Assembly: GCA_944385415.1 (NCBI GenBank)
Contig: CALWXC010000006.1
Span: forward strand, 1 to 64,000
Source: an uncultured Oscillospiraceae bacterium
GTDB lineage: Bacteria; Bacillota; Clostridia; Oscillospirales; Oscillospiraceae
Direction: 5' to 3'
Length of the DNA stretch: 64,000 bases
Position 1 is the first letter of the stretch; each line of letters starts with the position of its first letter. The translations under genes were made by a program, and so were the position numbers. Of this stretch, positions 39,493-49,538 are shown piece after piece. The notes under the pieces were generated by a model. The model searched no databases. It had not been told where the DNA came from and saw only the letters and a list, made by a program, of their open reading frames with translations.

Positions 39493-42400
39493 TCAACGGA
39501 AATACCGGGCGGCGCTGCGGAACAGGCCCATATCGTAGTTGCCGGGAACGTTTTTATACAGCTCCGCGCCCACGCGCTCGCTGTGGCCCATCTTGCCCAG
39601 GACGCGGCCGTCGGGGCTGGTGATGCCTTCAATGGCCCACAAGGAGCCGTTGGGGTTGAACGCTGTATCCAGGGTGGGATTGCCGTTCAAATCCACATAC
39701 TGGGTGGCAATCTGGCCATCCTGTTTCAGCTGCTCCAAAACCGCGTCGGAGGCCAGGAAGCGGCCCTCACCGTGGGAGATGGGCACGCTGTAAATCTCGC
39801 CCACCGGGGCCTCCAGCAGCCAGGGAGAGTTGTTGGTGCAGACGCGGGTCCGGACAATGGACGACTGGTGGCGGCCGATGGTGTTATAGGTCAGAGTGGG
39901 GCAGCCGCCGTCCATGGGGATGATTTTGCCGTAGGGCACCAGACCCAGCTTAATGAGGGCCTGGAAGCCGTTGCAGATACCCAGCATCAGGCCGTCGCGG
40001 TTGTCCAGCAGATCGGTGATGGCGTCCTGGAGCCGGGGACTTCTGAGGAAGGACGCGATAAACTTGGCGGAGCCCTCCGGCTCGTCGCCGCCGGAGAAGC
40101 CGCCGGGGATGAACACAATCTGGGCGGCACGGATGGCCTGCTCCAAAGCCTCGGCAGAGGCCAGAAGGTCCTCCTGGGTCAGATTGCGGACCACGAAGAT
40201 TTCCGGGTCCAGACCGGCGTCCACGCAGGCACGGGCAGAGTCATACTCACAGTTGGTGCCGGGGAACACAGGGATGACCACTTTGGGCTGGGCCACCTTG
40301 GTTTTGGCTACCATGGGAGCGGCGGCGGTATAGGTGATGGGCTCCACGCTGCCGCCGTCACCGGCCACGGTGGGATAGACCTTCTCCAACACGTTGTCGT
40401 TGAGGGCCAGCAGTTCGGACACAGGTACCCGTTCAAAGCCGATGGTCACATGGCCGTCGTCGGTGGTGTGGCCCAGCAGCGTCGCGTCCACATCCTCCAT
40501 CAGCTCGGCCACAATGGCGCCGGGCAGGGACACATACCAGTCGTGGACGCCCTCGCCGGTGAAGCCGATGCCGTTGCCGAAGGTCATTTTGGTGACGGCT
40601 TCGGCCAGACCGTGCTCCACAGCCCAGGCGGCTTTCACCTTACCGGTTCGGCACAGCTCGTGGAACTGCTCCCATCCGGCCTTGGGGTCCTTGGCCCCGA
40701 ACAGATACACCGGGTGACCGGCCTCCTTGAACTCCGTGGTCAGCACGTCCCCGGACTGGATGGGGGCGATGGCAAAGGAAATCAGTGTGGGGGGCACATC
40801 CAGGTCCAGGAAGGAGCCGGACATGGAATCCTTGCCGCCGATGGCGGCGCAGCCCAGCTCCAGCTGGGCGTCCAAGGCGCCAAGCAGCGCGGCAAAGGGC
40901 TTGCCCCAGCGGTGGGGCTCCGTGCGCAGCCGCTCGAAGAACTCCTGCAAAGTCAGATAGGCTTTTTGATAGTCGGCGCCCGCCGCGACGATTTTCGCCA
41001 CGGAGGTATAGACGCTGGCCTTGGCGCCGCCGTAGGGGTCGGCGCTCATGTGGTCCGGGTCAAAGCCCCAGGCCATGACGCTGGACTGGGTCGTATGCTG
41101 GCCCGGCTCCACGGGGAACAGGGCGGCCATGGCCTGGGCGGGGGACCGCTGGGCTTTGCCGCCGAAGGGCATCAGGACGCTGCCCGCGCCGATGGAGCCG
41201 TCAAACCGCTCGGTGAGACCGCGGCGGGAGGCACAGCGGAGGTCGGCGGCCATATCCCGCAGGGTGGAGAAGGGCAGGGCCGGGGCTTTATGCTCCAGCT
41301 TTTCAACGGCAATGGCGGCATGCTTCACCGCGCCGTTGGTGTTGAGGAACGCCCGGCTCAGATTGGCGATGGTCTTGCCCTTCCAGGTCATGACCATACG
41401 GGGGCTTTCTGTGACGATGGCAACGGGATAGGCCTCCAGATTTTCCATGCGGGCGGCGGCCATCAGGGCGTCGGCGTCCTCGGGAGCCACGACAACGGCC
41501 ATACGCTCCTGGCTCTCAGAAATGGCCAGTTCGGTGCCGTCCAGTCCGTCATATTTCTTGCGGACGGCGTCCAGGTCGATGGTCAGACCGTCGGCCAGCT
41601 CGCCGATGGCAACCGATACGCCGCCGGCACCGAAGTCGTTGCACCGCTTGATCAGACGGGTGACATTGCCGTTGCGGAACAGCCGCTGGAGCTTCCGCTC
41701 CTCGGGGGCGTTGCCCTTCTGGACCTCGCTGGCCATGGTGGTCAACGACTGCATGTTGTGGCTCTTGGAGGAACCCGTCGCGCCGCCGATGCCGTCGCGG
41801 CCCGTGCGGCCGCCCAGGAGAATGACCACATCGCCGGGAGCGGGGACTTCCCGGCGGACATGGCTGGCGGGAGCCGCGCCGACCACCGCGCCGCATTCGA
41901 GACGCTTGGCGATATAGCCGGGGTGGTAGACCTCGGCCACATGGCCCGTAGCCAGGCCGATCTGGTTGCCGTAGGAGGAATAACCGGCGGCTGCCGTCTG
42001 GGCAATCTTTCTCTGGGGCAGCTTGCCGGGGGTGGTTTCACGGAAAGAGACGCGGGGGTCGCCGCCGCCGGTGACGCGCATGGCCTGATGGACATAGGCG
42101 CGGCCTGACAGGGGATCGCGGATGCAGCCGCCGATGCAGGTGGCCGCGCCGCCGAAGGGCTCGATCTCCGTGGGGTGGTTGTGGGTTTCGTTCTTGAACA
42201 TCAGGAGCCAGTCCTGCTCCTGGCCGTTGACCATGGCGGGAACGTGGATGGAACAGGCGTTGATCTCCTCGCTCTCGTCCAGCTCCGGCAGCAGACCCCG
42301 CTTTTTCAGGGTCTTGGTGCCGATGGTGGCCATGTCCATCAGGGTTTGGGGACGGGCGGCAGCTTTTTCTTCGCCGTAGACCTCCACCCGGGCGGCCAGA

Positions 42401-43155
42401 TAGCGCTCATAGGCGGCCTTGACGGCCTCATCAGAAAGGTCGATGGTATCGAGATGGGTGGAGAAGGTGGTGTGGCGGCAGTGGTCGGACCAATAGGTGT
42501 CCACCACGCGGATTTCGGTGATGGTGGGGTCCCGGCGTTCCTCGTCCCGGAAATACGCTTGCAGGAACTTGAGGTCGTCCAGATCCATGGCCAGCCCCAG
42601 GGAATTGAGCAGCTCTGTCAGGGCCGCTTCGTCCATGGCCGTAAAGCCGGTGACCGTGACCACTTCGCTGGGGGTCTCGTAGGTGCGCTCCAGCGTCTCG
42701 GGCTTGTCCATGGAGGCCACGCGGCTTTCCACCGGGTTCACCAGATACTTGGAGATTTTCTCCACATCCTCGTCGGACAGCTCGCCCTCCAGCACATAGA
42801 CCCGGGCATAGGCCACCAGGGGCCGGGCCGCACCGGACAGCAGCTGGACGCACTGGGCGCAGGAGTCGGCCCGCTGGTCGAACTGACCGGGCAATGCCTC
42901 CACGGCCAGAATCCGGTGGGGACCCTCCGGCAGGGGGAACGTCTCGTCATAGGTTACGTCCACAGGAGGCTCGGAAAACACCACGCCCCGGGCCTGCTCG
43001 AACACGTCCAGTTCGATGTGATCCACATCGTAGCGGTTGAGGACGCGGACGCCGGTGAGGGCGTCGATACCCAGGAACGACCGGAGATCGGAAAGAACGG
43101 AGGCGGCCTCCGGACTGAGGCCGGGCTTCTTTTCGGAATAGATTCTGTAAACCAC
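39493..43155 (-). CDS. purL: Phosphoribosylformylglycinamidine synthase, single-chain
   Basis: A 1220-residue enzyme converting FGAR, glutamine and ATP to FGAM. The N-terminal substrate domain includes VDTYWSDHCRHTTF near 220-233. Two AIRS-like halves follow (MFKNETHNHPTEIEPFGGAA near 317, IGGKDSMSG near 770). The C-terminal glutaminase begins VVIPVFPGTNCEYDSARA near 955, with GGFSGGDEPEGS, the nucleophile Cys in LGICNGFQAL and the His of HGEGRF. Glutaminase and synthetase are fused as in Proteobacteria and many Clostridia, unlike Bacillus PurL/PurQ/PurS. It follows purD by 15 bp. Confidence 0.95.
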   Translation of the reverse strand: MVYRIYSEKKPGLSPEAASVLSDLRSFLGIDALTGVRVLNRYDVDHIELDVFEQARGVVFSEPPVDVTYDETFPLPEGPHRILAVEALPGQFDQRADSCAQCVQLLSGAARPLVAYARVYVLEGELSDEDVEKISKYLVNPVESRVASMDKPETLERTYETPSEVVTVTGFTAMDEAALTELLNSLGLAMDLDDLKFLQAYFRDEERRDPTITEIRVVDTYWSDHCRHTTFSTHLDTIDLSDEAVKAAYERYLAARVEVYGEEKAAARPQTLMDMATIGTKTLKKRGLLPELDESEEINACSIHVPAMVNGQEQDWLLMFKNETHNHPTEIEPFGGAATCIGGCIRDPLSGRAYVHQAMRVTGGGDPRVSFRETTPGKLPQRKIAQTAAAGYSSYGNQIGLATGHVAEVYHPGYIAKRLECGAVVGAAPASHVRREVPAPGDVVILLGGRTGRDGIGGATGSSKSHNMQSLTTMASEVQKGNAPEERKLQRLFRNGNVTRLIKRCNDFGAGGVSVAIGELADGLTIDLDAVRKKYDGLDGTELAISESQERMAVVVAPEDADALMAAARMENLEAYPVAIVTESPRMVMTWKGKTIANLSRAFLNTNGAVKHAAIAVEKLEHKAPALPFSTLRDMAADLRCASRRGLTERFDGSIGAGSVLMPFGGKAQRSPAQAMAALFPVEPGQHTTQSSVMAWGFDPDHMSADPYGGAKASVYTSVAKIVAAGADYQKAYLTLQEFFERLRTEPHRWGKPFAALLGALDAQLELGCAAIGGKDSMSGSFLDLDVPPTLISFAIAPIQSGDVLTTEFKEAGHPVYLFGAKDPKAGWEQFHELCRTGKVKAAWAVEHGLAEAVTKMTFGNGIGFTGEGVHDWYVSLPGAIVAELMEDVDATLLGHTTDDGHVTIGFERVPVSELLALNDNVLEKVYPTVAGDGGSVEPITYTAAAPMVAKTKVAQPKVVIPVFPGTNCEYDSARACVDAGLDPEIFVVRNLTQEDLLASAEALEQAIRAAQIVFIPGGFSGGDEPEGSAKFIASFLRSPRLQDAITDLLDNRDGLMLGICNGFQALIKLGLVPYGKIIPMDGGCPTLTYNTIGRHQSSIVRTRVCTNNSPWLLEAPVGEIYSVPISHGEGRFLASDAVLEQLKQDGQIATQYVDLNGNPTLDTAFNPNGSLWAIEGITSPDGRVLGKMGHSERVGAELYKNVPGNYDMGLFRSAARYFR

Positions 43156-43170
43156 AGTTGATTCTCCTTA

Positions 43171-44439
43171 TTATAAAGCCTGCAAGGCGCGGCGACCGAT
43201 GTCGCGGCGGCAGTAGGCGTTTTCAAAATGAATGCGGTCGGCCAGCGCATAGGCGGCGGTGACGGCGCTTTGCAGATCGCCGGCGGTGGCTACGGCTCCC
43301 AGGACGCGGCCGCCGTTGGTGCGGAGGACGCCGGAATCGTCGCGGGATGCACCGGCGATATAGATGGCCTCGTGCGCAACCGTCTCCGGCAGCGTGATGG
43401 GGTAACCCTTTTCGTACTTGCCGGGGTAGCCTTTGGAAGCCAGGACCACGCAGCAGGCGGCGCCGTCGGAGAACTCCACCGGCGTTTCGGCCAGCTTGCC
43501 GTCCCGGACGGCCCGGAAGATGGTCAGCAGATCGCTTTTCAGCAGGGGCAGCACCACCTGGGTTTCTGGGTCGCCAAACCGGCAGTTGTATTCGATGACC
43601 TTGGGGCCGTCCTTGGTGATCATCAGGCCAAAGTACAGGCAGCCGCGGAAGGTCCGGCCCTCATCCTTCATGGCCCGGATGGTGGGCAGGAAAATTTCCT
43701 TCATGCACCGCTCCGCCACGGCGGGGGTATAGTAGGGGTTGGGGGCCACGGTGCCCATGCCGCCGGTGTTCAAGCCCGTGTCATTGTCACCGGCACGCTT
43801 GTGGTCCATGGAGGACACCATGGGAATGACGGTCTCACCGTCGGTGAAGCTGAGGACGCTGACCTCGGGGCCCTCGAGAAATTCCTCAATGACCACCCGG
43901 CTGCCGCTGTCACCAAAGACCTTGTCCTCCATCATGGAGCGGACGGCGGCGGCGGCTTCCTCCCGCGTCTGGGCGATGACCACGCCCTTGCCCAAGGCCA
44001 GGCCGTCGGCCTTGACCACCGTGGGAATGGGGCAGGACGATACATAGTCCAGGGCCTTGTCCAAATCGGTGAAAATTTCATAGGCGGCGGTGGGAATGTG
44101 GTACTTGGCCATCAGCTCTTTGGAGAATGCCTTGCTGCTCTCGATGATGGCGGCGTTTTTCCGGGGGCCGAAGGACGGAATCCCCGCGTCTTCCAACGCG
44201 TCCACACAGCCCAGGGCAAGGGGATCGTCAGGGGTCACCACGGCGAAGTCGATGGACTCTTTTTTGGCAAATTCCGTGATGGCGGCCACATCCGTGGCCC
44301 CGATGGGCACACAGACGGCGTCATCGGTCATGCCGCCGTTGCCGGGCAATGCAAACAGTTGGGTGATTTCGGGGTTTTCCCGCAGTTTCTTGATGATGGC
44401 GTGTTCGCGGCCGCCGCCGCCAACGACCAATACCTTCAT
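43171..44439 (-). CDS. purD: Phosphoribosylamine-glycine ligase
   Basis: A 422-residue ATP-grasp enzyme making GAR. MKVLVVGGGGREHAII is the N-terminal Rossmann start, VTPDDPLALGCVDAL lies near 74, the ATP-grasp core runs from about 100 to 330 with LMITKDGPKVIEYNCRFGDPETQ, and the C-terminal domain includes VVLASKGYPGKYEKG. It is one of ten genes of the purine operon. A hairpin-containing gap of 93 bp separates it from purH. Confidence 0.95.
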   Translation of the reverse strand: MKVLVVGGGGREHAIIKKLRENPEITQLFALPGNGGMTDDAVCVPIGATDVAAITEFAKKESIDFAVVTPDDPLALGCVDALEDAGIPSFGPRKNAAIIESSKAFSKELMAKYHIPTAAYEIFTDLDKALDYVSSCPIPTVVKADGLALGKGVVIAQTREEAAAAVRSMMEDKVFGDSGSRVVIEEFLEGPEVSVLSFTDGETVIPMVSSMDHKRAGDNDTGLNTGGMGTVAPNPYYTPAVAERCMKEIFLPTIRAMKDEGRTFRGCLYFGLMITKDGPKVIEYNCRFGDPETQVVLPLLKSDLLTIFRAVRDGKLAETPVEFSDGAACCVVLASKGYPGKYEKGYPITLPETVAHEAIYIAGASRDDSGVLRTNGGRVLGAVATAGDLQSAVTAAYALADRIHFENAYCRRDIGRRALQAL

Positions 44440-44486
44440 AGATCGTTACCTCCGAATGGTGATAGAATGGGGGTCCATAGGGTGCC

Positions 44487-44524
44487 ACAACGACCCGGCA
44501 TGGAAATTCCTGTCGGGTCGTTGT
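44487..44524. other. Intra-operon hairpin between purH and purD
   Basis: ACAACGACCCG (44487-44497) pairs perfectly with CGGGTCGTTGT (44514-44524). On the transcribed (minus) strand no T-run follows, so it is more likely an mRNA-stability or partial-attenuation element than a full terminator. Confidence 0.55.
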
Positions 44525-44532
44525 ACATTTTT

Positions 44533-45708
44533 TTAATGATGGAACAGGCGCATACCGGTGAAGCACATGGTCATGCCGTACTTGTTGGCGGTTTCGATGA
44601 CGTTGTCATCGCGGATGGAACCGCCGGGCTCGGCCACATACTGGACGCCGCTCTTGCGGGCCCGCTCGATGTTGTCGCCGAAGGGGAAGAAGGCGTCGGA
44701 GCCGATGGAAACGCCGCTCTGGGTGGCAATCCAGGCTTTCTTTTCTTCCCGGGTCAGAACGTCCGGCTTTTCGGTGAACAGCGTCTGCCAGACGCCGTCG
44801 GCCAGAACATCCTCGTATTCGTCGGAAATGTAAACGTCAATGGCGTTGTCCCGCTCGGGGCGGCGCACGTCGGCCTTAAAGGGCAGGTTCAGCACCTTGG
44901 GACACTGGCGCAGATACCAGTTGTCGGCCTTGGAACCGGCCAGACGGGTGCAGTGAATGCGGCTCTGCTGGCCTGCGCCCACGCCGATGGCCTGTCCGTT
45001 TTTGACGTAGCAGACGGAATTGGACTGGGTGTATTTCAGCGTAATCAGGGCCACAATCAGGTCGATTTTCGCAGCTTCGGGCAGGTCCTTGTTCTCGGTG
45101 ACGATGTTGTGCAGCAGCGCTTCGTCAATCTTGAAGTTGTTGCGGCCCTGCTCAAAGGTGATGCCGAATACGTCCTTGTACTCCTGGGGAGCGGGAACAT
45201 AGTGGACATCCATCTGAATCACGTTGTAATTGCCCTTTTTCTTCGTCTTGAGGATTTCCAACGCCTCGTCGGTGTAGCCGGGGGCAATCACGCCGTCGGA
45301 GACCTCCTCCTTGAGATACCGGGCTGTCGCGGCGTCGCAGACGTCGGACAGGGCGGCCCAGTCGCCGTAGGAGCAGAGACGGTCCGCGCCTCTGGCGCGG
45401 ATGTAGGCGCAGGCAATGGGAGAAAGCTCCGCGTCGGGCTCCACAAAGTAAATCTTCCGGTCCACGTCGCTCAGGGGCAGACCCACGGCGGCGCCGGCGG
45501 GGGAGACGTGCTTGAAGCTGGCGGCGGCGGGCAGACCCGTGGCCTGTTTCAGTTCCATAACCAGCTGCCAGGAGTTGAACGCGTCCATAAAGTTGATATA
45601 GCCGGGCTTGCCGTTGAGCACGGTGATGGGCAGTTCGCCGTCACGGACGAAGATCTTCGAGGGCTTCTGATTGGGGTTACAGCCGTATTTCAGTTCCAAT
45701 TCCTTCAT
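44533..45708 (-). CDS. purH: AICAR transformylase (stand-alone PurH transformylase domain)
   Basis: A 391-residue protein equivalent to only the transformylase part of bifunctional PurH: LKYGCNPNQKPSKIF near 5-19, AAASFKHVSPAGAAVG near 60-75 (the catalytic KH pair), TQSNSVCYVKNGQAIGVGAG near 231-250 and SDAFFPFGDNIERA near 335. It formylates AICAR with 10-formyl-THF. The inosicase domain normally fused to it is missing; a PurO-type cyclohydrolase is encoded immediately upstream (45721-46461). This split arrangement is known in some Clostridia and in archaea. Confidence 0.93.
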   Translation of the reverse strand: MKELELKYGCNPNQKPSKIFVRDGELPITVLNGKPGYINFMDAFNSWQLVMELKQATGLPAAASFKHVSPAGAAVGLPLSDVDRKIYFVEPDAELSPIACAYIRARGADRLCSYGDWAALSDVCDAATARYLKEEVSDGVIAPGYTDEALEILKTKKKGNYNVIQMDVHYVPAPQEYKDVFGITFEQGRNNFKIDEALLHNIVTENKDLPEAAKIDLIVALITLKYTQSNSVCYVKNGQAIGVGAGQQSRIHCTRLAGSKADNWYLRQCPKVLNLPFKADVRRPERDNAIDVYISDEYEDVLADGVWQTLFTEKPDVLTREEKKAWIATQSGVSIGSDAFFPFGDNIERARKSGVQYVAEPGGSIRDDNVIETANKYGMTMCFTGMRLFHH

Positions 45709-45720
45709 AGTTCTGCTTCC

Positions 45721-46461
45721 TCACTTCCAGATGGGTTCCTTGGTGTCCACGGAGAAGGACTCTCCAAACTTGTTGATAATGCGGGTCTGGGCAAAACCGT
45801 TGCGCAGATCGGTATAGCGGACAAAGAGGGAAATGCGGTTTTCCTCGTTGAGGGCGTCCCACAGCTCCTTGGCGAAGGTGTCGGCGTCGGGGGCGTCGAT
45901 GGCGACCCGGATGGGCTCCCCGGCAAAGGAGGGCAGGGGATTGCCGTCACCCTGATAGGTGCTGATAAAGTGGCCCGCGTCACCCTCGGCCACATATTCA
46001 AAGAACTGGCGCATGGGGCAGCGGTTGGGGCTGGCTTTCAGAATGGACAGGGCATAGCGGCCGTCCCGTTCCACCAGACCGGAGATTCTGGGGGTAAAAT
46101 TGGGTTCATCCGGCTCAAATTCCCGGGTCCGCAGGGCGTCGGCAAAGGTCTTGCCCTCCAGCAGATAGTCCCGGATGGTGTCGGTCTGGTCGCCGTTGGT
46201 GACGATGGTACGGCTGCCCACCATGCGCACCGGATGGTAGATGATCAGGGAGGGGTCCTCCACCTTGGACGGGTCATAGGCTTCGGTGCGGATGCCGTCG
46301 TCCGTCAGAGAGAAAATGCGGTTGCGGGAGTTGGCGCTGCGGCCCATGATCCAATAGGCCATGACGGCGGCGGAAGCGCCGGGCAAAGATTTCATGCCCA
46401 GGACGATGCCGCGGCCAGGATAGGGGTTGGCCCGCAGCAGCTCAAAGAGATTCTGATTCAT
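45721..46461 (-). CDS. purO: IMP cyclohydrolase, PurO-type
   Basis: A 246-residue protein that would close FAICAR to IMP. The sequence NPYPGRGIVLGMKSLPGASA near 12-31, AYWIMGRSANSRNRIF near 35-50 and YHPVRMVGSRTIVTNGDQTD near 75-94 match the archaeal-type PurO family as I know it. It replaces the cyclohydrolase domain of PurH and sits directly before the stand-alone transformylase gene, 12 bp apart. PurO is best known from archaea; its presence in Clostridia is scattered. Confidence 0.88.
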   Translation of the reverse strand: MNQNLFELLRANPYPGRGIVLGMKSLPGASAAVMAYWIMGRSANSRNRIFSLTDDGIRTEAYDPSKVEDPSLIIYHPVRMVGSRTIVTNGDQTDTIRDYLLEGKTFADALRTREFEPDEPNFTPRISGLVERDGRYALSILKASPNRCPMRQFFEYVAEGDAGHFISTYQGDGNPLPSFAGEPIRVAIDAPDADTFAKELWDALNEENRISLFVRYTDLRNGFAQTRIINKFGESFSVDTKEPIWK

Positions 46462-46474
46462 TGGAAAAACCTCC

Positions 46475-47077
46475 TCACTTACTCATAGCGGCACACAGTT
46501 CCTCCGCCACCTGGGGCAGAAGAATCCATTCGGCCTGCTCCATAACCCGGCGCTGCAAGGTTTCCGCCGTGTCCTCGGGCAGAATGTCCACGGCCTTTTG
46601 GGCCAGAATCTTGCCGCCGTCGGGAATTTCGTTGACATAATGGACCGTCGCGCCGGTGACCTTTACGCCGTAGTCCAGCGCCGCCTGATGGACCCGCAGC
46701 CCATAGAAGCCCTCGCCGCAAAAGGAGGGAATCAGCGACGGATGGACGTTGATAATCCGATTGGGGAACCGGTCCGTAAACGACTTGGTGAGAATGCTCA
46801 TAAAACCGGCTAGAATGACCAAATCGATGTGAGCATGCTCCAGCTGCCGGGCCAGTTCGTCTTCAAAGGCCGCCTGGGAGCCGCAGCCCTTTTTGGTGAC
46901 GATGGAAGTGTCTACACCGGCTTTGGCGGCCCGCTCCAGCGCGTAGGCGTTCTCATGGTTGGAAACAACCAGAACAATCTCACCGCTGTACAGGATGCCG
47001 CTTTGCTGGGCGTCCAGAAGGGCCTGTAAATTGGTGCCGCCGCCGCTGACCAGGACGGCAATGCGGGCGCGGCTCAC
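46475..47077 (-). CDS. purN: Phosphoribosylglycinamide formyltransferase
   Basis: A 200-residue enzyme formylating GAR with 10-formyl-[22 protein letters not shown] is the P-loop-like start; [30 protein letters not shown] with the catalytic His, and [20 protein letters not shown] (conserved Asp) follow. It overlaps purM by ATGA and lies 13 bp before purO. Confidence 0.95.
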   Translation of the reverse strand: MSRARIAVLVSGGGTNLQALLDAQQSGILYSGEIVLVVSNHENAYALERAAKAGVDTSIVTKKGCGSQAAFEDELARQLEHAHIDLVILAGFMSILTKSFTDRFPNRIINVHPSLIPSFCGEGFYGLRVHQAALDYGVKVTGATVHYVNEIPDGGKILAQKAVDILPEDTAETLQRRVMEQAEWILLPQVAEELCAAMSK

Positions 47078-48102
47078 AGGAGCACTCCTTCGCCTTCGAC
47101 GATTTCGCCCAGACGGTAAGCCTGTTCGCCGTTGGCGTGGAGAATTTCCAAAGCCCGGTCCGCGTCGGCGGCGGAGACCACGGCGGTCATACCCACGCCC
47201 ATGTTAAAGGTGTTGAACATGTCGCGCTCCGGCACGGTTCCGGCCTTGGCAATCAGGTTGAAGATGGGCAGCACGTCCACATGGTCGATGCGGGCAGCGC
47301 AGCCGGTTTTCAGACTGCGGGGGATGTTCTCAAAGAAGCCGCCGCCGGTGATGTGGGACACGGCCTTGACCGTGACCTGCTCCATCAGGGCCAGCATGGG
47401 CTTGACATAGATTTTCGTGGGGCAGAGGAGGGCTTCGCCCAGGCTGCGGCCGTCCAGTTCGGCCATGGGGGTTTTCAGGTCGGCGCGCTCCACGTCAAAG
47501 ACCTTGCGGACCAGAGAGAAACCGTTGGAGTGGACGCCGCTGGAGGGCAGGGCCAGAATCACGTCACCGGGGGCCATGGTGTTTTTGTCGAGAATCTTGG
47601 CCTTATCGACAACGCCCACGGAGAAGCCTGCCAGATCGTATTCGTCCACGGGATAGAAGCCGGGCATTTCGGCGGTCTCGCCGCCAATGAGGGCGGAGCC
47701 GGACTGGACGCAGCCCTCGGCCACACCGGAGACGATTTGCGCAATGCGCTCGGGAATGTTCTTGCCGCAGGCGATGTAATCCAGGAAAAACAGGGGCTTG
47801 GCGCCGCAGCACAGCACATCGTTGACGCACATGGCCACACAGTCGATGCCCACGGTGTCATGCTTGTCCATCAAAAATGCCAGTTTCAGCTTGGTGCCGA
47901 CGCCGTCGGTGCCGCTGACCAGGACGGGCCGCTCCATGCCCTTCACATCCAGTTCAAACAGACCGCCGAAGCCGCCCACGTCGGAGACGACGCCGGAGGT
48001 CATGGTCCGGGCAATGTGGGCCTTCATCAGCTCCACCGCCTTGTAACCGGCGGTGATATCGACGCCGGCGGCGGCGTAGCTTTCCGAACGGGAATTGTTC
48101 AT
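47074..48102 (-). CDS. purM: Phosphoribosylformylglycinamidine cyclo-ligase (AIR synthetase)
   Basis: A 342-residue enzyme. [19 protein letters not shown] near 9-27 and [15 protein letters not shown] near 61-75 are the PurM nucleotide sites; [20 protein letters not shown] near 84, [11 protein letters not shown] near 141 and [12 protein letters not shown] near 252 follow. Length is standard. It overlaps purF and purN by four bases each, so translation is coupled. Confidence 0.95.
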   Translation of the reverse strand: MNNSRSESYAAAGVDITAGYKAVELMKAHIARTMTSGVVSDVGGFGGLFELDVKGMERPVLVSGTDGVGTKLKLAFLMDKHDTVGIDCVAMCVNDVLCCGAKPLFFLDYIACGKNIPERIAQIVSGVAEGCVQSGSALIGGETAEMPGFYPVDEYDLAGFSVGVVDKAKILDKNTMAPGDVILALPSSGVHSNGFSLVRKVFDVERADLKTPMAELDGRSLGEALLCPTKIYVKPMLALMEQVTVKAVSHITGGGFFENIPRSLKTGCAARIDHVDVLPIFNLIAKAGTVPERDMFNTFNMGVGMTAVVSAADADRALEILHANGEQAYRLGEIVEGEGVLL

Positions 48103-49538
48103 TCTGCGTCCTCACTTTCCGAGAGCTTGCGCTCAAACTTGTTCTTTTCGGTGTTTTCGGGGATGGGGGCGGGATATTCACCGCTGAAGCAGCCGGTGCA
48201 GTAGCCCTTGCAATGGCCCTCAGCGGCCAGCTTGGTGACGCTGTCAATGCTCAGATAGCCCAGGGAGTCCACGCCGATGATGTCGCGAATTTCGTCGATG
48301 GTGTGATGGCAGGCAATGAGCATGTCCCGGGAGTCGATGTCGGTGCCGAAGTAGCAGGGATTCAGGAAGGGGGGCGCGGAAATCCGCATGTGGATTTCCT
48401 TAGCGCCCGCGTCCCGTACCAGTTTCACCAGACGAGCCGAGGTGGTACCGCGGACAATGGAATCGTCGATGAGCACCACCCGTTTGCCCTCCAGGGTGGA
48501 GCGGACGGGGTTCAGCTTCATGCGGACCTTGTCCTCCCGGTTGCTCTGGCCGGGGGCGATAAAGGTTCGGGCAATGTACCGGTTTTTGATGAGGCCCACG
48601 CCGTAGGGAATGCCGGACTGGCGGGCGAAACCCACGGCGGCGTCGATGCCGGAGTCGGGGACGCCCACCACCACGTCGGCCTGGACCGGGTGCTCCAATG
48701 CCAGATACGCGCCCGCCCGAACGCGGGCGGAGTGGACGGAGCAGCCCTCAATGACGGAGTCGGGCCGGGCAAAGTAGATGTATTCAAAGACGCACATGGA
48801 CTGCTGGGACTTGCCGCAGTGGTCCTCGATGGTGCGGATGCCGTCTTTGGTGAAAACTACGATTTCACCGGGCTGAATGTCCCGGATGAAGTGGGCGCCG
48901 ATGGCGTCCAAGGCACAGCTTTCGGAGGCCACCACATAGCTGCCGTCGTCCATCTGACCGTAGCACAGAGGACGGAAGCCGTGACGGTCCCGGGCGGCGA
49001 TGAGCTTGGAGGGGGACATGATGACGAGAGAGTACGCGCCGTGAATCCGCTCCATGGCCTTGTTGACGGCCTGTTCGATGGAGGGGGCCGTCAGCCGCTC
49101 CTTGGTGATGATGTAGGAGATGACCTCTGTATCGGAGGTGGTGTGGAAGATGGAGCCGCACAGCTCCAGCTCTTTTCTCAGTTCCGCAGAATTGGTGATG
49201 TTGCCGTTGTGGGCCAGGGCCATGCGGCCCTTGATGTGGTTGACCACAATGGGCTGGGCGTTGGCCCGGTCGTTGCCGCCGGTGGTGCCGTAGCGGACGT
49301 GGCCCACCACCATGTTGCCCTGTCCCAGGCTGCTGAGGACTGTGGGGGTGAACACCTCGCCCACCAGACCCGTGTCCTTATAGGCCCGGAACAGGCCGTC
49401 GTCTCCGACGACGATGCCGCAGCTCTCCTGTCCCCGGTGCTGCAAGGCGAACAGGCCATAGTAAGCCTTGGCGGCGAGATCCTGCTTCTCCGGGGAAAAG
49501 ATGCCGAATACGCCGCATTCTTCACGCAGGCTTCCCAT
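48099..49538 (-). CDS. purF: Amidophosphoribosyltransferase
   Basis: A 479-residue enzyme for the committed step, PRPP plus glutamine to phosphoribosylamine. A short propeptide (MGSLREE) is followed by CGVFGIF, the N-terminal nucleophile Cys after processing. [23 protein letters not shown] and AHNGNITNS are glutaminase motifs, and [14 protein letters not shown] near 355 binds PRPP. C-terminal cysteines ([12 protein letters not shown] and an earlier Cys) suggest the O2-sensitive 4Fe-4S type as in Bacillus. It abuts purC (shared position 49538). Confidence 0.95.
   Translation of the reverse strand: MGSLREECGVFGIFSPEKQDLAAKAYYGLFALQHRGQESCGIVVGDDGLFRAYKDTGLVGEVFTPTVLSSLGQGNMVVGHVRYGTTGGNDRANAQPIVVNHIKGRMALAHNGNITNSAELRKELELCGSIFHTTSDTEVISYIITKERLTAPSIEQAVNKAMERIHGAYSLVIMSPSKLIAARDRHGFRPLCYGQMDDGSYVVASESCALDAIGAHFIRDIQPGEIVVFTKDGIRTIEDHCGKSQQSMCVFEYIYFARPDSVIEGCSVHSARVRAGAYLALEHPVQADVVVGVPDSGIDAAVGFARQSGIPYGVGLIKNRYIARTFIAPGQSNREDKVRMKLNPVRSTLEGKRVVLIDDSIVRGTTSARLVKLVRDAGAKEIHMRISAPPFLNPCYFGTDIDSRDMLIACHHTIDEIRDIIGVDSLGYLSIDSVTKLAAEGHCKGYCTGCFSGEYPAPIPENTEKNKFERKLSESEDAE

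Noticed and set aside
38002..42108. A 1368-codon open frame on the + strand opposite guaB and purL
   Set aside because: It is the antisense shadow of two well-supported genes; its low-complexity Gly/His/Val-rich translation and lack of any known motif fit GC-biased codon structure, not coding.
43228..46488. A 1086-codon open frame opposite purD, purH and purO
   Set aside because: Same reason: mirror of high-GC coding sequence, no domain recognisable.
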